This document shows, piece after piece, positions 1 through 13,185 of a stretch of DNA of 64,000 nucleotides (position 1 is its first letter; each line of letters begins with the position of its first letter). The position numbers and the translations under genes were made by a program. Below the pieces are notes generated by a model. The model was not told the origin of the DNA. It ran no database searches and saw nothing but the letters and a program-made list of their open reading frames with translations. The stretch covers positions 62,001 through 126,000 of the forward strand of contig JADFUC010002328.1 in assembly GCA_019722365.1 (NCBI GenBank), given 5' to 3'. The stretch is from Lithospermum erythrorhizon. Lineage: Eukaryota; Streptophyta; Magnoliopsida; Boraginales; Boraginaceae.

Positions 1-1020
1 CCCCGAGGCTGGCTCTAAATACATGAAGGGTGGCTGAGCCACATTGGAGCCTCGGTCCCTGCTACTCAAGACCACAAGAGCTTGATATTACCGCTTCCAC
101 CCTATCAAGCGACGCCACCACGTATGTACTGCTGCGACGCGGTCGAGACGGAAATGCACCCCAATCACCTACCTCCACCCCTCACCCGGTGGTGAAGCCC
201 AATTCCTTATTTATGTAGAATTGATCTAGAAAGGAAAATTACCTGTGAGCCGTATGGGCGAGATGCCATCGCCAGTTAGCATCACTTTAAGTGCGTAGAA
301 TGCCCAATTAGAGGACTCAGTGCAGAGAGAAATATGGAAAATATACCGATTCGGTTCTGTATTCCCATCGATAATGGTACTCGGGCCATGGCTGGTTCTG
401 ACGGACTTCATGGTAAGCTCGATCGAAATCGCTTCCGCTTCCTAGTCTATTACCCGTTGTTTCCACCTAGTGGGCGTGTTGAGGCCATGAATCGAATCAT
501 ATTTAAGGGCGCAGAAAATATAATACAAAGCTTTGTGGGGAAGGAATTGATCGAGGAACACCGACGGTTTTATGGTCGCTACGATCCACCCCTAACATAC
601 ATCTATGTATAAGTCTCTTTTAGCCTAGTATACGGTAAATCGAAGTCGTTTTGGCCGGGTCGAGGTAGGATTGCCCACCCACAGCAAATCGATTCTGATT
701 TAAAATTTAATGATCAAAGGACGGTAGAACAACCTCGACTTCATGAAGAATCCAAGTTATATCTAAGCTTTTCACAGTATTCTCAAGTACAAACAACTTA
801 CGCCGTGGACATAACCGACGGTTAAAATCGCCAATTCCTCAGATTGGGATCTCGGTGTCGCGATCGGCGGTCGGCGAAGTCACCTGGAACAAGGAAAACT
901 AAGCCCTAACTGGAAGTGACCATATAAATGCCAAGAAGATCAAGTGGGGCAAAGACATACGAATCCTCGAGGACTTGTGAGGGTGGTAGTCCTGGGGCCG
1001 GACCGGGCACGCTCTAAGCT
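1..1020 (+). pseudogene. Ty3/gypsy pol remnant: integrase core and C-terminal part
   Basis: A reading frame at about 334-612 resembles the end of a plant Ty3/gypsy integrase core. It contains a D-N-G-T motif (residues 14-17 of that frame) and then the phrase GRVEAMNRIIFKG, which matches the conserved stretch carrying the catalytic glutamate (usual form: YHPQSNG.VEAMNR). Around 840-1010, in another frame, a G-K-L-x-P-N-W-x-x-P-Y-K pattern matches the conserved integrase C-terminal region. Stops and frame changes separate the pieces, so this is not functional. The 5' part of the element lies outside the window. The lineage is probably Tat/Athila-like, but the sequence is too broken to be sure. 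Confidence 0.75.
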
Positions 1021-4000
1021 ATGCTATTATATGTGAACCGGATAGGACTTTAAACCCCGCCCCAAGAAGGGGTTATTCTCTTCTTTCGAGAGTTTTAATA
1101 AAAAGGAACTTTTCTTTCATTCATTAATTAAACTGGAACGCCATGTTTTAAGTCGCATGCTAAATCTCACAAGATTGCATCAAAGCCGAACTCTATCAAT
1201 TTCTCCTTCTGCCGGTCTTAAACAAGGGCCCCGCCAAATGCCGATAAAAGCACCGGTATCGGGAGGTAAAGTTCTTGCAGCCCCTCGCGGTTATCCTTCA
1301 TTGCGCTGTCGATACTTTCATTATAAGTCAGTAGCCTCGTACCTGCAAACCGCCTATAAAAAGCAAGATAAAATCAGTTAAGCAAACCCGCCTTACTTCA
1401 GCAGTATCCGGTAAGACGAATATGAAAATGAAAACAAACGAAAGGTACGGGTCAATTCATTTAATGAAAAAAGATAAAGCATGTGCTCGCAGGTAAATAT
1501 ACAAGGAAGAATTTCACTACTACTCTAAACTTACAAAAAAATCCTACTAAAAGTCAAAATGCAAGATTATATGGCCGAGTCATCTTCAAAGGTGGCGAAG
1601 CTCCTCATCGCTCTTCTCCCTACTGCCTCTTCATCGTGAGTCACTGGGCTTCCAAAGTATGAGGAAGAACTAATCCTGATTAGATCTCAGAGATAAACTC
1701 CTTATAATTATCTACAATGAGCTGGTTGGACTGTAGTCCGGTGAAGCGGCATGTTGGGCTAAGCCGCTGGCCCCTACCGACCTCATTCCCTCAAATCTTC
1801 GTAGCAGCGTACCGGGCGACGTCTCCTTTTCACGAAGCCGACAGTTTCCTTACCTTAAAAGTGGCACGGCCTCCCTCCACTTCCCTTTAGCTTTTTGCGC
1901 CACTGCCGCCCCCTCTTCTTCGATATCTCGAATATACATCGGCCTCCTTTGCCGCCTCCTGGTGTATTCCACCTCCTCTGCTCGGTGAAACGACCGCTCG
2001 CCAGTCGTGACGCCGCCCATCCGGATATAATGATCCTCGAGCCTCCTCTTCTCCCCGCCGCAAGGGATGTGAGCGCCTTTAGTTGCTCATTTTCGCCTCG
2101 GGAAGGCCTTTGTTCTTCCTCGAGAGACCTCCCTGCAACTTGTCATGAAAGGCGCTTCCAAAGCCTTCGACCCGCTGCGAATACCGGCGCTCGTAGATCG
2201 CACAAGAGGCAGGAAACTGAGTTAGGCACAACAAAAAAAAAAAAAAAAAAGAGAGAAGAAAAAGAAAGCAAAAGAGGAATATACCCTTATCGATGATTTG
2301 GCAACGGCGGCTCATGACCTCCAAGTGGATCCTCAAGCCACAAAATCCTTCTCGCACCCGCCTCCAGGATTTATGGATTTAAGCCTCGGAAGGCTTCGGG
2401 CCTTCTTCTGCAGGGAGGAACCCCTATGATCGCCAACTACCGGGTGTGAGAAAGGAGACTAAGAGGTCGAGAATATTCCACAGGGAGTAGCCAGAGTTCG
2501 CCTCCCGGTGCCGAGGTGTAAGAGTCGAGGCGCCGAGGAGTCAGAAAGTGAGTAGGGGTCGGATACGGGAGCACGGGACAAGAGGGAAGCGCGAGGACGG
2601 GGAGGGCGGATCTTCTCCGAGATGGTGACCGCTGATCCTCTTGGGCTTAATGAGCAAAGATGCTTCAAGGGGCCCCATTCTAGGCCTCTCGTCAGTCTCA
2701 GATTTCTCGACCTCTTCCTGTACGAGGTGCCAGGCTGGGCAATGGGGCGGGGTGGCCCAGGAACCGCCATGAATCCTCGGCTCATGAACCGAGACCTCTT
2801 TACCTTCACTCGCTGAATGGGAAAGCGGCGCCGGCCAGGTGTGACCTCCTGGCTCCACGCAACCCTGCCGTCAAGGATGTCATCTAAGAGGCAGAAAGGA
2901 AAATGTGAATACGCTGGTAAAATGGCCAAATAAAACATATGGGGAAAACATGTGTGCTATCTATACCCCCAACAAAGGGGAGACCTCAAGAGGTATCACC
3001 TCGACGGGATGATGCCCGGCCAATCAATACGCCCTCTTCGGGCAGAGATTTGTAAGGGCCGGAACGCCGAATACCCGACGGTGGTCTCCAATTGGGCTCT
3101 AACTAGAATGGGCGTCTTCTTTGTAAAGACGTGGGCGAGTGTAACCCCGCAGGGACCCACACGGAACCGCCTCATCCATGCCGCCTTCAGCACCACTTGG
3201 AATGCCATCGGGTTTCCCCGAGATTTTGTCTATTTTCGGTCCCGCAAAGTTGTCCTGCAACCCCGCCACAAAAGTGATGCGAGCCACCCCCGACGCGAGG
3301 TATTACGACAACCGGCACAACCTGTAGCGTTCGCTGAACTACAAGTATAAAACCACTATGAAAACGGTGATCTCTAGCCATCCGCTGTATGATTCGCCTG
3401 TGAGCCCTACATACCAACAAACTATTTACAAAAAGCGTGAAAAAGGAAACCTCCACCCATGTGAGTAGAGACTCTATGTACAATGGGCCGGGCCCAACTC
3501 GGTGAAAGTGGGATCATGATGGCGCTGGACGACTACTACGGGCTCAAATTACCTTATCCTTCTACCGGAAAGCCGCAAATTCACAAACGGGAATGGAAAA
3601 TATCGCCTAAAGTTGGTCTAAATCCGTTATGAGAAAGGAACGGGAAGGGGAGCTCCGGAAGATGGTAGGGTAATGGGTTAGTGTCACCAAGTGTCTCCCG
3701 CCGTTCTGGATAATGACATGTCCCTCGCCATATACGAGGGTCGACGACCGAGCCGTGGGTCGTCAGCGATAATTCCCCGGGCAGACCGGACCGGGTTCTT
3801 CCTCAAGAAGGCCGTCATGGACCGCCTGGCTGTGGGGTCTTCGACAACCGCCCGAGAAGTTCCATGTTAGCAAAGTGATCGTGGTGAGTGTGCCGCAAAC
3901 ATCCAACAAGAACCTCGCCTGGGGAAATGGTGCAAAGCCGCGAAACCGCCAATTTCCAAGAACCTCAGCCGCTGTAGCCGAGTAAAGCCTACAAAACGCA

Positions 4001-5400
4001 AGTGATTCGCACTATTACCACAATGGGCTTAGCCTCAATTTGAAGGAACTTCGGATGATTTGGGGTTAACCGCTAGCCATATCTCAAGGCTGGTACAATA
4101 ACGGGTTAAACACAAATTGCGAATCAAAGGAATCATGAGCCAAAATATAAAGTGTATTTCGGGAAAGGAAAAGCGGGTTTCCAAGCACGAAATCGCCATT
4201 CTAACCATTGTTCATCCTCCTTCTAGATCTAACACGCTTCCTAAGATCCCAAATATTAAATTAGAATAGGATACAAATCTTCCTACTTCGATGATATACC
4301 CTCCCAAACCATCCAACTTCACATTAAAACCACACCAAATTGGGTAAACCCCTAAGCAGGTCCCTGCACAAACAACTCCCCATTCGCCAAGGGTCTTCCT
4401 TCCGATAAACCCTCGACAAAGTGCACCTGACAAAAGTGCCCCAAACCCTTGTGTAACGCACACCCAAAAAAACTCAAAAACAACACAACAAATCTGTAGG
4501 TTTAGACGCGGTACCTTTTATTGCTAAGACCGAAAATAGAAGTGGAAATCGGGGAGTAAGTGGAGGATGAAGATGAACAACAGAGAAGAATGAGAGAAGA
4601 TGAACAGTGCAAAGGCATAAGGAAAAGTAAAGTACAATGAATGACAAAAGGTCACTTTATGTATTTTACACCAACGAGCGTGGTTCCTTTTCTAGGCAGT
4701 GGGCACGCGCTAAAGCGTGGTTTCTGGATTCCATAACGGCGGGTCAACTGCTTGATAAACGTGATTCCAACGGGCTGTTTCCTTTAAGTCAAACCCGCGG
4801 TACTTGTCAAAACCGCCATATTCGCCCAACACTTTGTATTTATTCAAGTAATAGGATTCAATGAATGGCCTACCATTCAACATCAAGGATCATTTCCGCC
4901 ATTCCCACCTCATTCCCCAGCGGCAATGATATATATATAAAAAAGTCGCCTCAAGAGAGTCGGGCCGTGGTCAATAGGCATAAGCCCCCTGCATGTTCTT
5001 TCACCAAACGAAGACATTGCCAAGACAACTTAAAGAGACAAAGTGGCGCTTAAATGATGCCTCAACCCTCCTGGGAGTCCCCCAAAGTAGCACTACAAAA
5101 GCGGGGAGAAAAATTCGATACCTAAGTATCCTTCTCAGATTTGTCTTTATACCCCACTTCACCTTATCGACTGGACGTTTAGTGTCCGTGACCACCTGTG
5201 GGTCACACTTTCTGTGGTCCGGCCGAGACTTTCAAGCCCGCTCGGAGGCTTATCTTAGCCGACCTCCCAGCCTCGCTACAAGAAGAAAGGCGCGGTCTCA
5301 AAGATCACCCCGAAGGACCATTTCGAATCTCGGTCAATCTAAGTCATAGAAGTCCAAATTCAGCTTTGAAAGATCCAATCCCATTCATCGATAGCGAATA
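1021..5400 (+). mobile_element. GC-rich 3' region and probable LTR of the same gypsy element
   Basis: This stretch is clearly richer in G+C than the DNA after about 5.4 kb and has no convincing coding region; its open frames overlap on both strands and match no family I know. It follows the integrase remnant, so it is most simply the 3' untranslated region and LTR of that element. The G/C-rich phrase at about 1055-1075 could include the polypurine tract. A run of 18 A at 2233-2250 starts a purine-rich patch. I could not find the LTR ends or a target duplication, because the other LTR is not in the window. Confidence 0.5.
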
Positions 5401-5940
5401 CAGCATAAATTGTATAAAACAATTAGTATTAAAATAAAGTATAACATTAACAACAAAGTAGGTGAAAATAGTATATTTCACAAAATGCTACTCACTCCAA
5501 TGAGCAATCTAAAATGATTTACTTTATATTTTTGCATATCGAAATGAAGTTTTGACAATCAATTATTCTTAAATTATATTTTAAGAAATTGTTAAAATAT
5601 AGTATTATAAAACTATTTTTAAAGACGGATCTAATTATATAAATTTTATACAAATCTTTAGTTCCTATAAACCATTCAATCTCATCCATCCATCTATAGC
5701 TTTTTTAAATCAATGGTTTGTGTCCTAAAGATACCAACTAAGAACGGTAATGCTAACATTTGGGATCCTAAATTTTCATGCGGCTATGCCTGCTCGGGGT
5801 CAAACGATGCACTCAGATTTAAATACCAATGATCCTCATCGACAGTATGACGGTTTTCACAATTTTTTTTTAAATCAATGGTTAGACCCCAAATTAATCA
5901 AAGTTTCCTTATATTCTCATTTCTAAACTATACTCCGTAT
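5401..5940. other. Intergenic DNA and upstream promoter region of the kinase gene
   Basis: AT-rich sequence between the gypsy remnant and the kinase gene, with no coding signal. It probably includes the distal promoter of the downstream gene. The base composition shifts sharply at about 5.4 kb, which marks the likely edge of the retroelement. Confidence 0.5.
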
Positions 5941-5948
5941 TATATAAA
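5941..5948 (+). promoter_or_regulatory. Candidate TATA box of the kinase gene
   Basis: TATATAAA lies 371 bp upstream of the start codon at 6319 and is followed by a C-rich patch. This would put transcription start near 5970-5980 and give a 5' leader of about 340 nt, part of which is T-rich. Position and match are typical of plant core promoters, but no transcript evidence is available. Confidence 0.4.
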
Positions 5949-6318
5949 CCCCAACCTTAAACAATCACTCTTCTCTATATTAAGGAATAAAAGATCCCTA
6001 ATTTTCTATACCATCAAGACTCGATTTTTATTATCAAGAATTATTATGTTGTTTTTTCTGAAATTCCCAACTGATTATTCATTAGTTTTCTTGCTTAATT
6101 TTGTAATTTCGTTTTGTTTGAATTAAATATTAAAAGGGTTTGTTATTCAGCAATTATTCTCTATTTGGTTGGTGTTTTCTTGATAATTTGATTGGGATTC
6201 GTTGTTCAAAATTTATTAGTGTAGTTAAAGATTTGGGTTTTTTTTTTGTGTGTAGTAGAAACTAGAAAATCAAAGCAATCAAGAATCAATTAAGGGTATG
6301 AAAATCACAGAATGAACA

Positions 6319-9300
6319 ATGCCTGTACGTGGCCGCGGTCGCAGAGGAGGTGGAGGTAGAAAAAATCAGGGTGAAAAAACCAATCAAGATAATATATTTT
6401 TAGGTGGGGGGCCTATAGCCACCAGGACTAGGGGGAGAAGGGCAGCGGCCGAGGCGGCTGTTGAGGTGCAGCCAGTGATTGAGGAGAAGGTTGTTGAGAT
6501 AGTTGCATTGGACGAAGAGAAGAAAGAAGAGGAAGGAGATAAACGTATGGATGGGTTTGGCGGTGATGGTGCCAAGAGTGGTGACAATGTGGCTGATGAT
6601 GGGGGTTTCGGTCCACTTCCAGAGAGGGTAAAGACAGTGTTTTTACTCACTCTGTTATTACTAAATGATTGTCCAGTTTATTTTTTCAATGATCAGAATT
6701 AGCGAACATTGATGTATTAATTGATTCGCGCGAATTTGATCTGGATCAAAATTTTATTGTTAATAGTAACGTACAAGTTTGAAAAGTCTTTAACAAATCA
6801 AATTTAAACTAGAAAGTGGACTGTCTTTTAGGGATGGAGGGCATATTTGTTTTCTTGATTCTTATGTTAAATCCTTTAACTTTGTATCTGTGTGTATATG
6901 TATAATTGGTGTGTGTAGCTTTTTGTTGTTTTATTCAATCAATCAATAACATGCCCCTATACCGTAGGCGGGGGGAGTTTGATTGTACGCAACTCAGCTT
7001 TCAGAAATTTTTGTATTAATAACTTGACATTGGTAAGATTGTGTGGGTGATAGGAAAATTTGCCCCCATTTTAAATTTTAATGTTTCTTAAAGACAAAAA
7101 GGGTAAAGATGACGGTGTATTATGTAAAATGTGGTTGTTCTTTTGTGTTACATGAAATGATTATTAAGCATTCAAGTTCTTGCTTATTTGGCGAGGTTTC
7201 TGAAACTACCCAATGGGATGCCAATGAGTTGTTGGATCTTCTGGTTTCTATTGGTACTACGTTTTGTTATTCTTTAAAGATGGGATTTTTCTTGATGATT
7301 CTCAGTATTCGTATTCTAATTTTGAACCCATCAATTATATCCTCCTTATCATTATTGATACTTGTGAACTTATATGCATATTTCCCCGAGGTTTATATGT
7401 TGTTGGGCCAGCTATCAATCCTGATTTAGGCTGGGTATTCTCAGCTTGTTAATGAACAGTGATGAACATGCTTCTTGAGTTTGTTTTGATTTATATGTGG
7501 TTCGCCTGTTACTAGCCCGAGTTGGCTCGGTTTTCCGATGAATGTGTTCTCGTTCACAAACAATGAAGTCCTCGATTCATTACATAAATGATGTTGAAAT
7601 CTTCAAATCATTCTATTTATTCCTGAAATTGAGTTCCATCTTTGAGGATTAATTTTGACGGAGTTCCATCCTTCATATCAATCATAGTTACAGATTTTGA
7701 TCTTCGTTTTTGTAAGTAAATAAGCATTTGATTTCAGATTCAAGTTGGCGGTTCCCCCATGTATAGTTTGGAGAGAAAGTTGGGAAAGGGAGGATTTGGA
7801 CAGGTTTATGCAGGTCGTCGTTTATCGGGTGGTATTGGGAGAGTTGGTGCTGATGCGGTAGAGGTGTATATTCATTTTCATGTTACGATTCCACCATTTT
7901 GAGACTAATCTTTGCGATATATTATGACTATTAGCATGCCTTGCATTTCAGGTTGCTCTTAAGTTTGAGCATCGGAACAGTAAAGGATGTAACTATGGAC
8001 CCCCTTACGAATGGCAAGTGTACAAGTAAGTCTTAATTGTAACAACTTATTTTCAGGTTGTAAACTACCTTCGTTTGCATGATGATGGAAACTTGCGATT
8101 TTCAATGTGTATTAATTCAACTTACATGATCATCTTGTGCAGCACACTAGGGGGAAGTCATGGTGTACCACGAGTGCACTATAAAGGGCGGCAAGGGGAC
8201 TTTTACATCATGGTACTAATATTGTAGTTTACTTCGCATTTTGTGCCTTCCCCTCCTTGATCTCTTCTTCACTGAATCAACGAGAACAGAGGAATGACTC
8301 TGTAGTTAATATGGCTAATGTGGTGTCGTAATACAACTACATTTTTTTTTCCCTTGTATTGAGATTGACTCATGGCGGTAATTATTTTGATAATGATTAT
8401 AGTGTTGCCTTATTTTCTGTGCTATAGTACTTGGAGAGACTCATATGCACAAGATGTGTTCTTGACCATCAGTAACTATGAAGAGTTTTATTTGTACTTA
8501 TTTTTCCAATTACTCATGTCTTGCTGAGTATACAACTATCAACTGCAGGTTATGGATATTCTTGGACCTAGTCTGTGGGACATTTGGAATAATAATGCAC
8601 ACTCGTAAGTTGATCTTTTGGTTTTCTTTGCAAATGGTATAAACCAAAGTTAAGGATTTAAGAGTGATTTATAGAAAGCTCATTTCTGTATTAGGTGCTC
8701 CAAAACTTGACTTTTTTATTCCTTTCCGTTGAACCAAACATTGTCCTTCTTCAAATTACAGGATGTCTGTAGAAATGGTTGCTTGCATTGCTATTGAAGC
8801 AATATCTATATTGGAAAAAATGCATTCAAAAGGGTGAGTATTCTATGTGCGAAAGGTCTATACAGTATTTTATTTTCCTTCTGTTGGTACATTTATTCTT
8901 CATGGGAGATCTGTTCAAATCTTCTATCAAATTGACATTTTTGTGACCTTCAACATATGCTATTCAAACTGACAAATAAGCTTCAGGCTTTAGGAGCAAG
9001 GTTGAATGCCCAATTGCGTTCTCTTTGATTATTCACTTCAAATGCATGGTTAAGTTCAATTAATTTTATTATTCAAATTCATGTGCAACACTAATACACA
9101 GGTTGAAGCATACTAATGAAAGTGACTTGCCTGATCCTTGCATCCCTTATTATTTCTTTTTTAACATTGTGTAGCAAGTTTGTGGGTTTGAAGATTTGAA
9201 AGTTTTTATTGATGATTCATTTTACTTTCAACTTTGCAATTTTTAAGGTATGTACATGGTGATGTAAAGCCTGAAAACTTTTTGCTTGGTTCGCCGTTGA

Positions 9301-11611
9301 CTCCTGATGAGAAGAAACTGTTTTTGGTTGATCTAGGTTTAGGTAAATTATTCTTTCATATTCTGCTGAAGCTTCAATTGCTTGATTATATGTGATGAGT
9401 ATTCTTTACACGTTTCTTTGTGTTCGTTAGCTACTAGATGGGAAGATATGAACACTGGCGTACATGTGGACTATGACCAAAGGCCGGATGTTTTCAGGTA
9501 TGGATCAGTTCTGCTCTTGTTGGGCTTCTGTAATCTTCAGCCTTTTTTAATTCTTTTTTCCTTCTTGTGATAAAATCCCTTTCTCGTAGTTTGTCCTAAC
9601 TTTACCTATTTGTTGACTCAGGGGAACTGTCCGATATGCAAGTGTGCATGCCCATTTGGGCAGGACTAGTAGCAGGAGGGATGATTTAGAGTCACTTGCA
9701 TATACGCTGATTTTTCTCTTGCGTGGGCGTCTACCTTGGCAAGGATACCAGGTGGGTTTCCTTTGTTATATTAATGCAATTTGATTAATCTTACCATCAA
9801 AACTTTTTCTTTTTTGATTTATTTATTTAGTGTTTAGCTCTATTGACAGTTGCTGTGACTCCACTATATCTTGAGAAGGCTTAGTTTGGATTGTTTCTAT
9901 TGACATGAATGCAACTGTACAGGGTGACAACAAAAGTTTTCTGGTTTGTAAGAAGAAGATGGCAACGTCACCAGAAGTTCTCTGCTGCTTCTGCCCGGAA
10001 CCGTTTAGGTTATTTGTCGAGCAAGTTGTGAACTTGAAATTTGATGAGGAACCTAATTATGCAAAATATATCTCCCTATTTGATGGTATAGTTGGACCAA
10101 ACCCAGATGTCCGACCATTAAACACTGAGGGTGCACAAAAGGTACTTCTGATTCTCTGTCTTGACTTTATCGAACTCTTTATTTTGTGACATCTATGTAT
10201 AACGTTTCAAGTGTTCCAACATCAGATCCAGTCCTGATTTCATGTCTAATATTCAATGTATGCTTGATGTAGCTTATTTATCAAGTTGGTCATAAAAGAG
10301 GCCGCCTGCCTTTTGAGGATGAAGAAGACAAACAACCTAAGAAAAAGGTCCGCATGGGCTTGCCTGCTACGCAGTGGATCAGTGTGTATAATGCTCGTCG
10401 ACCTATGAAACAACGGTATGTTTCTTACCTTTCTGGTTGTATTGCTTGATCCTCTTGGTGGCTATAGGTTTTCTTTGTGATTCTTTATGGTTGTCATGAC
10501 CTTTCGTGTCTCTTTACCTCCTTGTGCAGTAGTTTCCTTCTTTGGCATTTCAAAATATAGAACTCTAACTCAATTATCATTTCTCTAATTTTCTAAAGGT
10601 ATCACTATAATGTGGCCGATATGAGACTACCCCAGCATATTGAGAAAGGAAATGAAGATGGCCTGTATATTAGCTGTGTGGCCTCTTGTCAGAATCTATG
10701 GGCACTGGTCATGGATGCAGGCACTGGTTACTCTGCTCAAGTCTTTGAGCTTTCACCTCATTTCCTTCACAAGGTTTGCTTCTGGGCAGATCATTTATCC
10801 TGTAGGGTGTTCTCCAGTCCTTTTAGGTTGATTAAGTAACTTGTCTAAATTTTTTATTCGCAAGGAATGGATAATGGAGCAATGGGAAAAGAACTACTAC
10901 ATTACTGCATTAGCTGGAGCTGCTAATGGGAGCGCACTGGTGGTAATGTCAAGAGGTGATAAACTACTTAGCTTCTGTTTACCAGTTTGCCCATTGTTTG
11001 CAGAATCGTGCTTGATGTTAAATGTTACAATGCAGGAACCCAGTACTCACAGCAGTCCTACAAAGTCAGCGATTTCTTCCCGTTTAAATGGATAAACAAA
11101 AAATGGAGAGAGGGTTTCCATGTTACATCAATGGCCACTGCTGGGAGCATGTGGGCTATTATTATGTCTCGTGGTTCCGGGATATCTGAACAGGTCCCCT
11201 CCCACCATAATATTAATGCTTGATGCACTTAATATAATGTTCTAATTTTAGTGCTTCTGTTTCAGGTTGTCGAATTGGATTTTCTTTATCCGAGTGAAGG
11301 TATTCACAGGCGTTGGGAAAATGGATATCGTATCACATCAATGGCAGCTACCCAAGACCAGGCGGCTATTGTTCTCAGTGTGCCGAGAAGAAGGCCTATA
11401 GACGAAACGCAAGAGACCCTCCGGACTTCTGCCTTCCCCGGTAGTCATGTGAAGGTAGATCAGTTGATTACTTACTACAATTTTTACTGAACAATAAACC
11501 ATGATACTTACTTTTCAACTATATCCAGTCTGACATTTTCTTTTATTGCAGGAGAAGTGGGCTAAAAATTTGTACCTCTCTTCCGTATGCTATGGGCGCA
11601 CAGTTTCATAG
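6319..11611 (+). CDS. MUT9-like / HD16-type casein-kinase-1-like serine/threonine kinase, 16 exons
   Basis: Exons: 6319-6627, 7738-7863, 7952-8025, 8143-8212, 8549-8604, 8762-8833, 9248-9342, 9431-9497, 9622-9751, 9923-10141, 10273-10415, 10599-10773, 10865-10955, 11036-11193, 11266-11454, 11552-11611. All introns are GT..AG, the phases join, and the total is 2034 nt (677 aa), close to known family members. The N-terminus is basic and Arg/Gly-rich ([10 protein letters not shown]), then acidic. The kinase domain starts in exon 2 with the glycine loop GKGGFGQVY. The ATP lysine is in VALKFEH, the catalytic loop is HGDVKPEN (G for R of HRD) and the metal motif is DLG instead of DFG; both changes are normal for the CK1 group. 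The exon 10-16 C-terminal region matches the extension peculiar to this plant family and ends in CYGRTVS. Known relatives are nuclear kinases acting on histone H3, photoreceptors and clock or flowering regulators. That role is inferred here from homology. Confidence 0.95.
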
Positions 11612-12330
11612 ATCGTCTCTTGGAGCTTTGCCGTGATCGACAGCAGGCTATGAATTTTTCGAAGAGGAATTCAGGCTGAGGAAATTTTGCTTGGCATAGC
11701 GTTAGGATAGCCTGGTAGCATCAAATCCGAGCACGCCAGTGTGCGGATTTGTGAACTTTGTATAGTGATTTTATATAAAGACTTCTGATTATGGAGTCGA
11801 AATCATGGTTCAAAGTTTCGTTTTTCGGATATAGTTTCGGAATGACAAAAATAAGAAATGTTTTCCTAAATAATTGTTAAGTTTGTCTTTTCATCGTAAA
11901 AAATTAATAAACTTTTCAATTTTGATTGACATCCAAAACTTTGATTTGAACAAAAAATTATCAAGTTAATTTGCGTTTTAGCTAAAGAAATTTGTTTGAA
12001 AAGAATTGTCGTTTTAGCATATTAAATAGTATTTTTATATTTTCAATGTACTTTTTAACTATTTTTTCTCTTTAGATTAACAACCAATCATTTATATTAT
12101 TTTAATTGATTGTCATTTTATATTTTTAATGTATTTTTTGACTCTCTTTTTTCTTTTTTCTTAATCTATGTGTAAATAATTAAAATGATAATTAAAAAAA
12201 ATGGAGAGAATAGTAATGTATGTTTAAAATATTATATATTGATATATTACTAATATTAGCTATCTGGCACAGTCTACAGCTTAAAGGGAATTGTTGAAGT
12301 GATCAAAATTTTACTTTATAAATTTATATG
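11612..12330. other. 3' flank of the kinase gene and intergenic DNA
   Basis: The first 200 bp or so is probably the 3' untranslated region (less AT-rich up to about 11760, then AT-rich). No single polyadenylation signal stands out. The rest is AT-rich with no coding signal. Confidence 0.4.
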
Positions 12331-12436
12331 GAGTAACAATTAATGTTAGAATTATACTCTAAACTTGGGAAACTTACCACGATGAGTAACAATTAATGTT
12401 AAAATTATACTCTAAACTTGGAGAACTTACCACGAT
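12331..12436. repeat. Tandem duplication, 2 x 53 bp
   Basis: Two adjacent copies start with GAGTAACAATTAATGTTA at 12331 and 12384 and run to 12436. They differ by only a few bases, so the duplication is recent relative to the surrounding sequence. Non-coding. Confidence 0.9.
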
Positions 12437-13185
12437 GTAATTGATCAATATGCAAGATGCTGAACAGTGCTTATCACCATTTAGCAACACATGAGATGCA
12501 TCTGTATTAAAAGACCATACATAGTAGATTTGTTGAATGATTAGACTATTAAGGATAATTATTTACAATTATTATCCAAAGTTTATTTGTATATAATAGA
12601 TTAGATTACTCTAGTGTAATTCTAATAGCTACTTCCTCCAGTTTTTTTTAGTTAGTTTGAAATACTTGTCATTTTGAAATTTCAATACAATATTTTGATT
12701 GGTTTTTCCTTTTAAATCTTTATTTTATGTATATGTACTAAAAGCTTCTAATACCAATATATTCATTAAATTATTATTTGATTCATTAATTAGGGATATA
12801 TATATAAAATGTCATTCATTCTTATTATAAAAATACAGGATGACACCAAAAAAACCTAAGTAAGATAATTTGGGATTGACAAAGATTGTATAATTAATGT
12901 TTATCTTCTAGATCTTATCTTATAAATTTATGAATATAACTCAAAACCATCCGAGTTATATAATCCATCCAATTATATATTCTCATATTATGTAGATGTG
13001 TAAGACCAAACAATTACGGAGTATATTATTTCCTCTTTCTCATATTATATCAGTTTTTTTAGTCTACTATCACGCAGTTGTCAGGTTACCCGTTTCGGCC
13101 ATATTATGTAGATGTATTAATTGACTCTCATAATTTTATTTGAATCAAGATTATCATATTAATAAAAAAGTGGTTGAAAATAATA
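12437..13185. other. AT-rich intergenic DNA
   Basis: No coding signal. At about 12630 there is an isolated Stowaway-like end (ACTTCCTCC), but I found no convincing matching inverted end, so no element is called. The word CATATTATGTAGATGT occurs near 12985 and again near 13099. Confidence 0.4.

Noticed and set aside
1895..2357. Overlapping long open frames on both strands in the GC-rich region
   Set aside because: Low-complexity residues from the A-run, no family similarity, and both strands open at once. This is what GC-rich non-coding LTR DNA gives.
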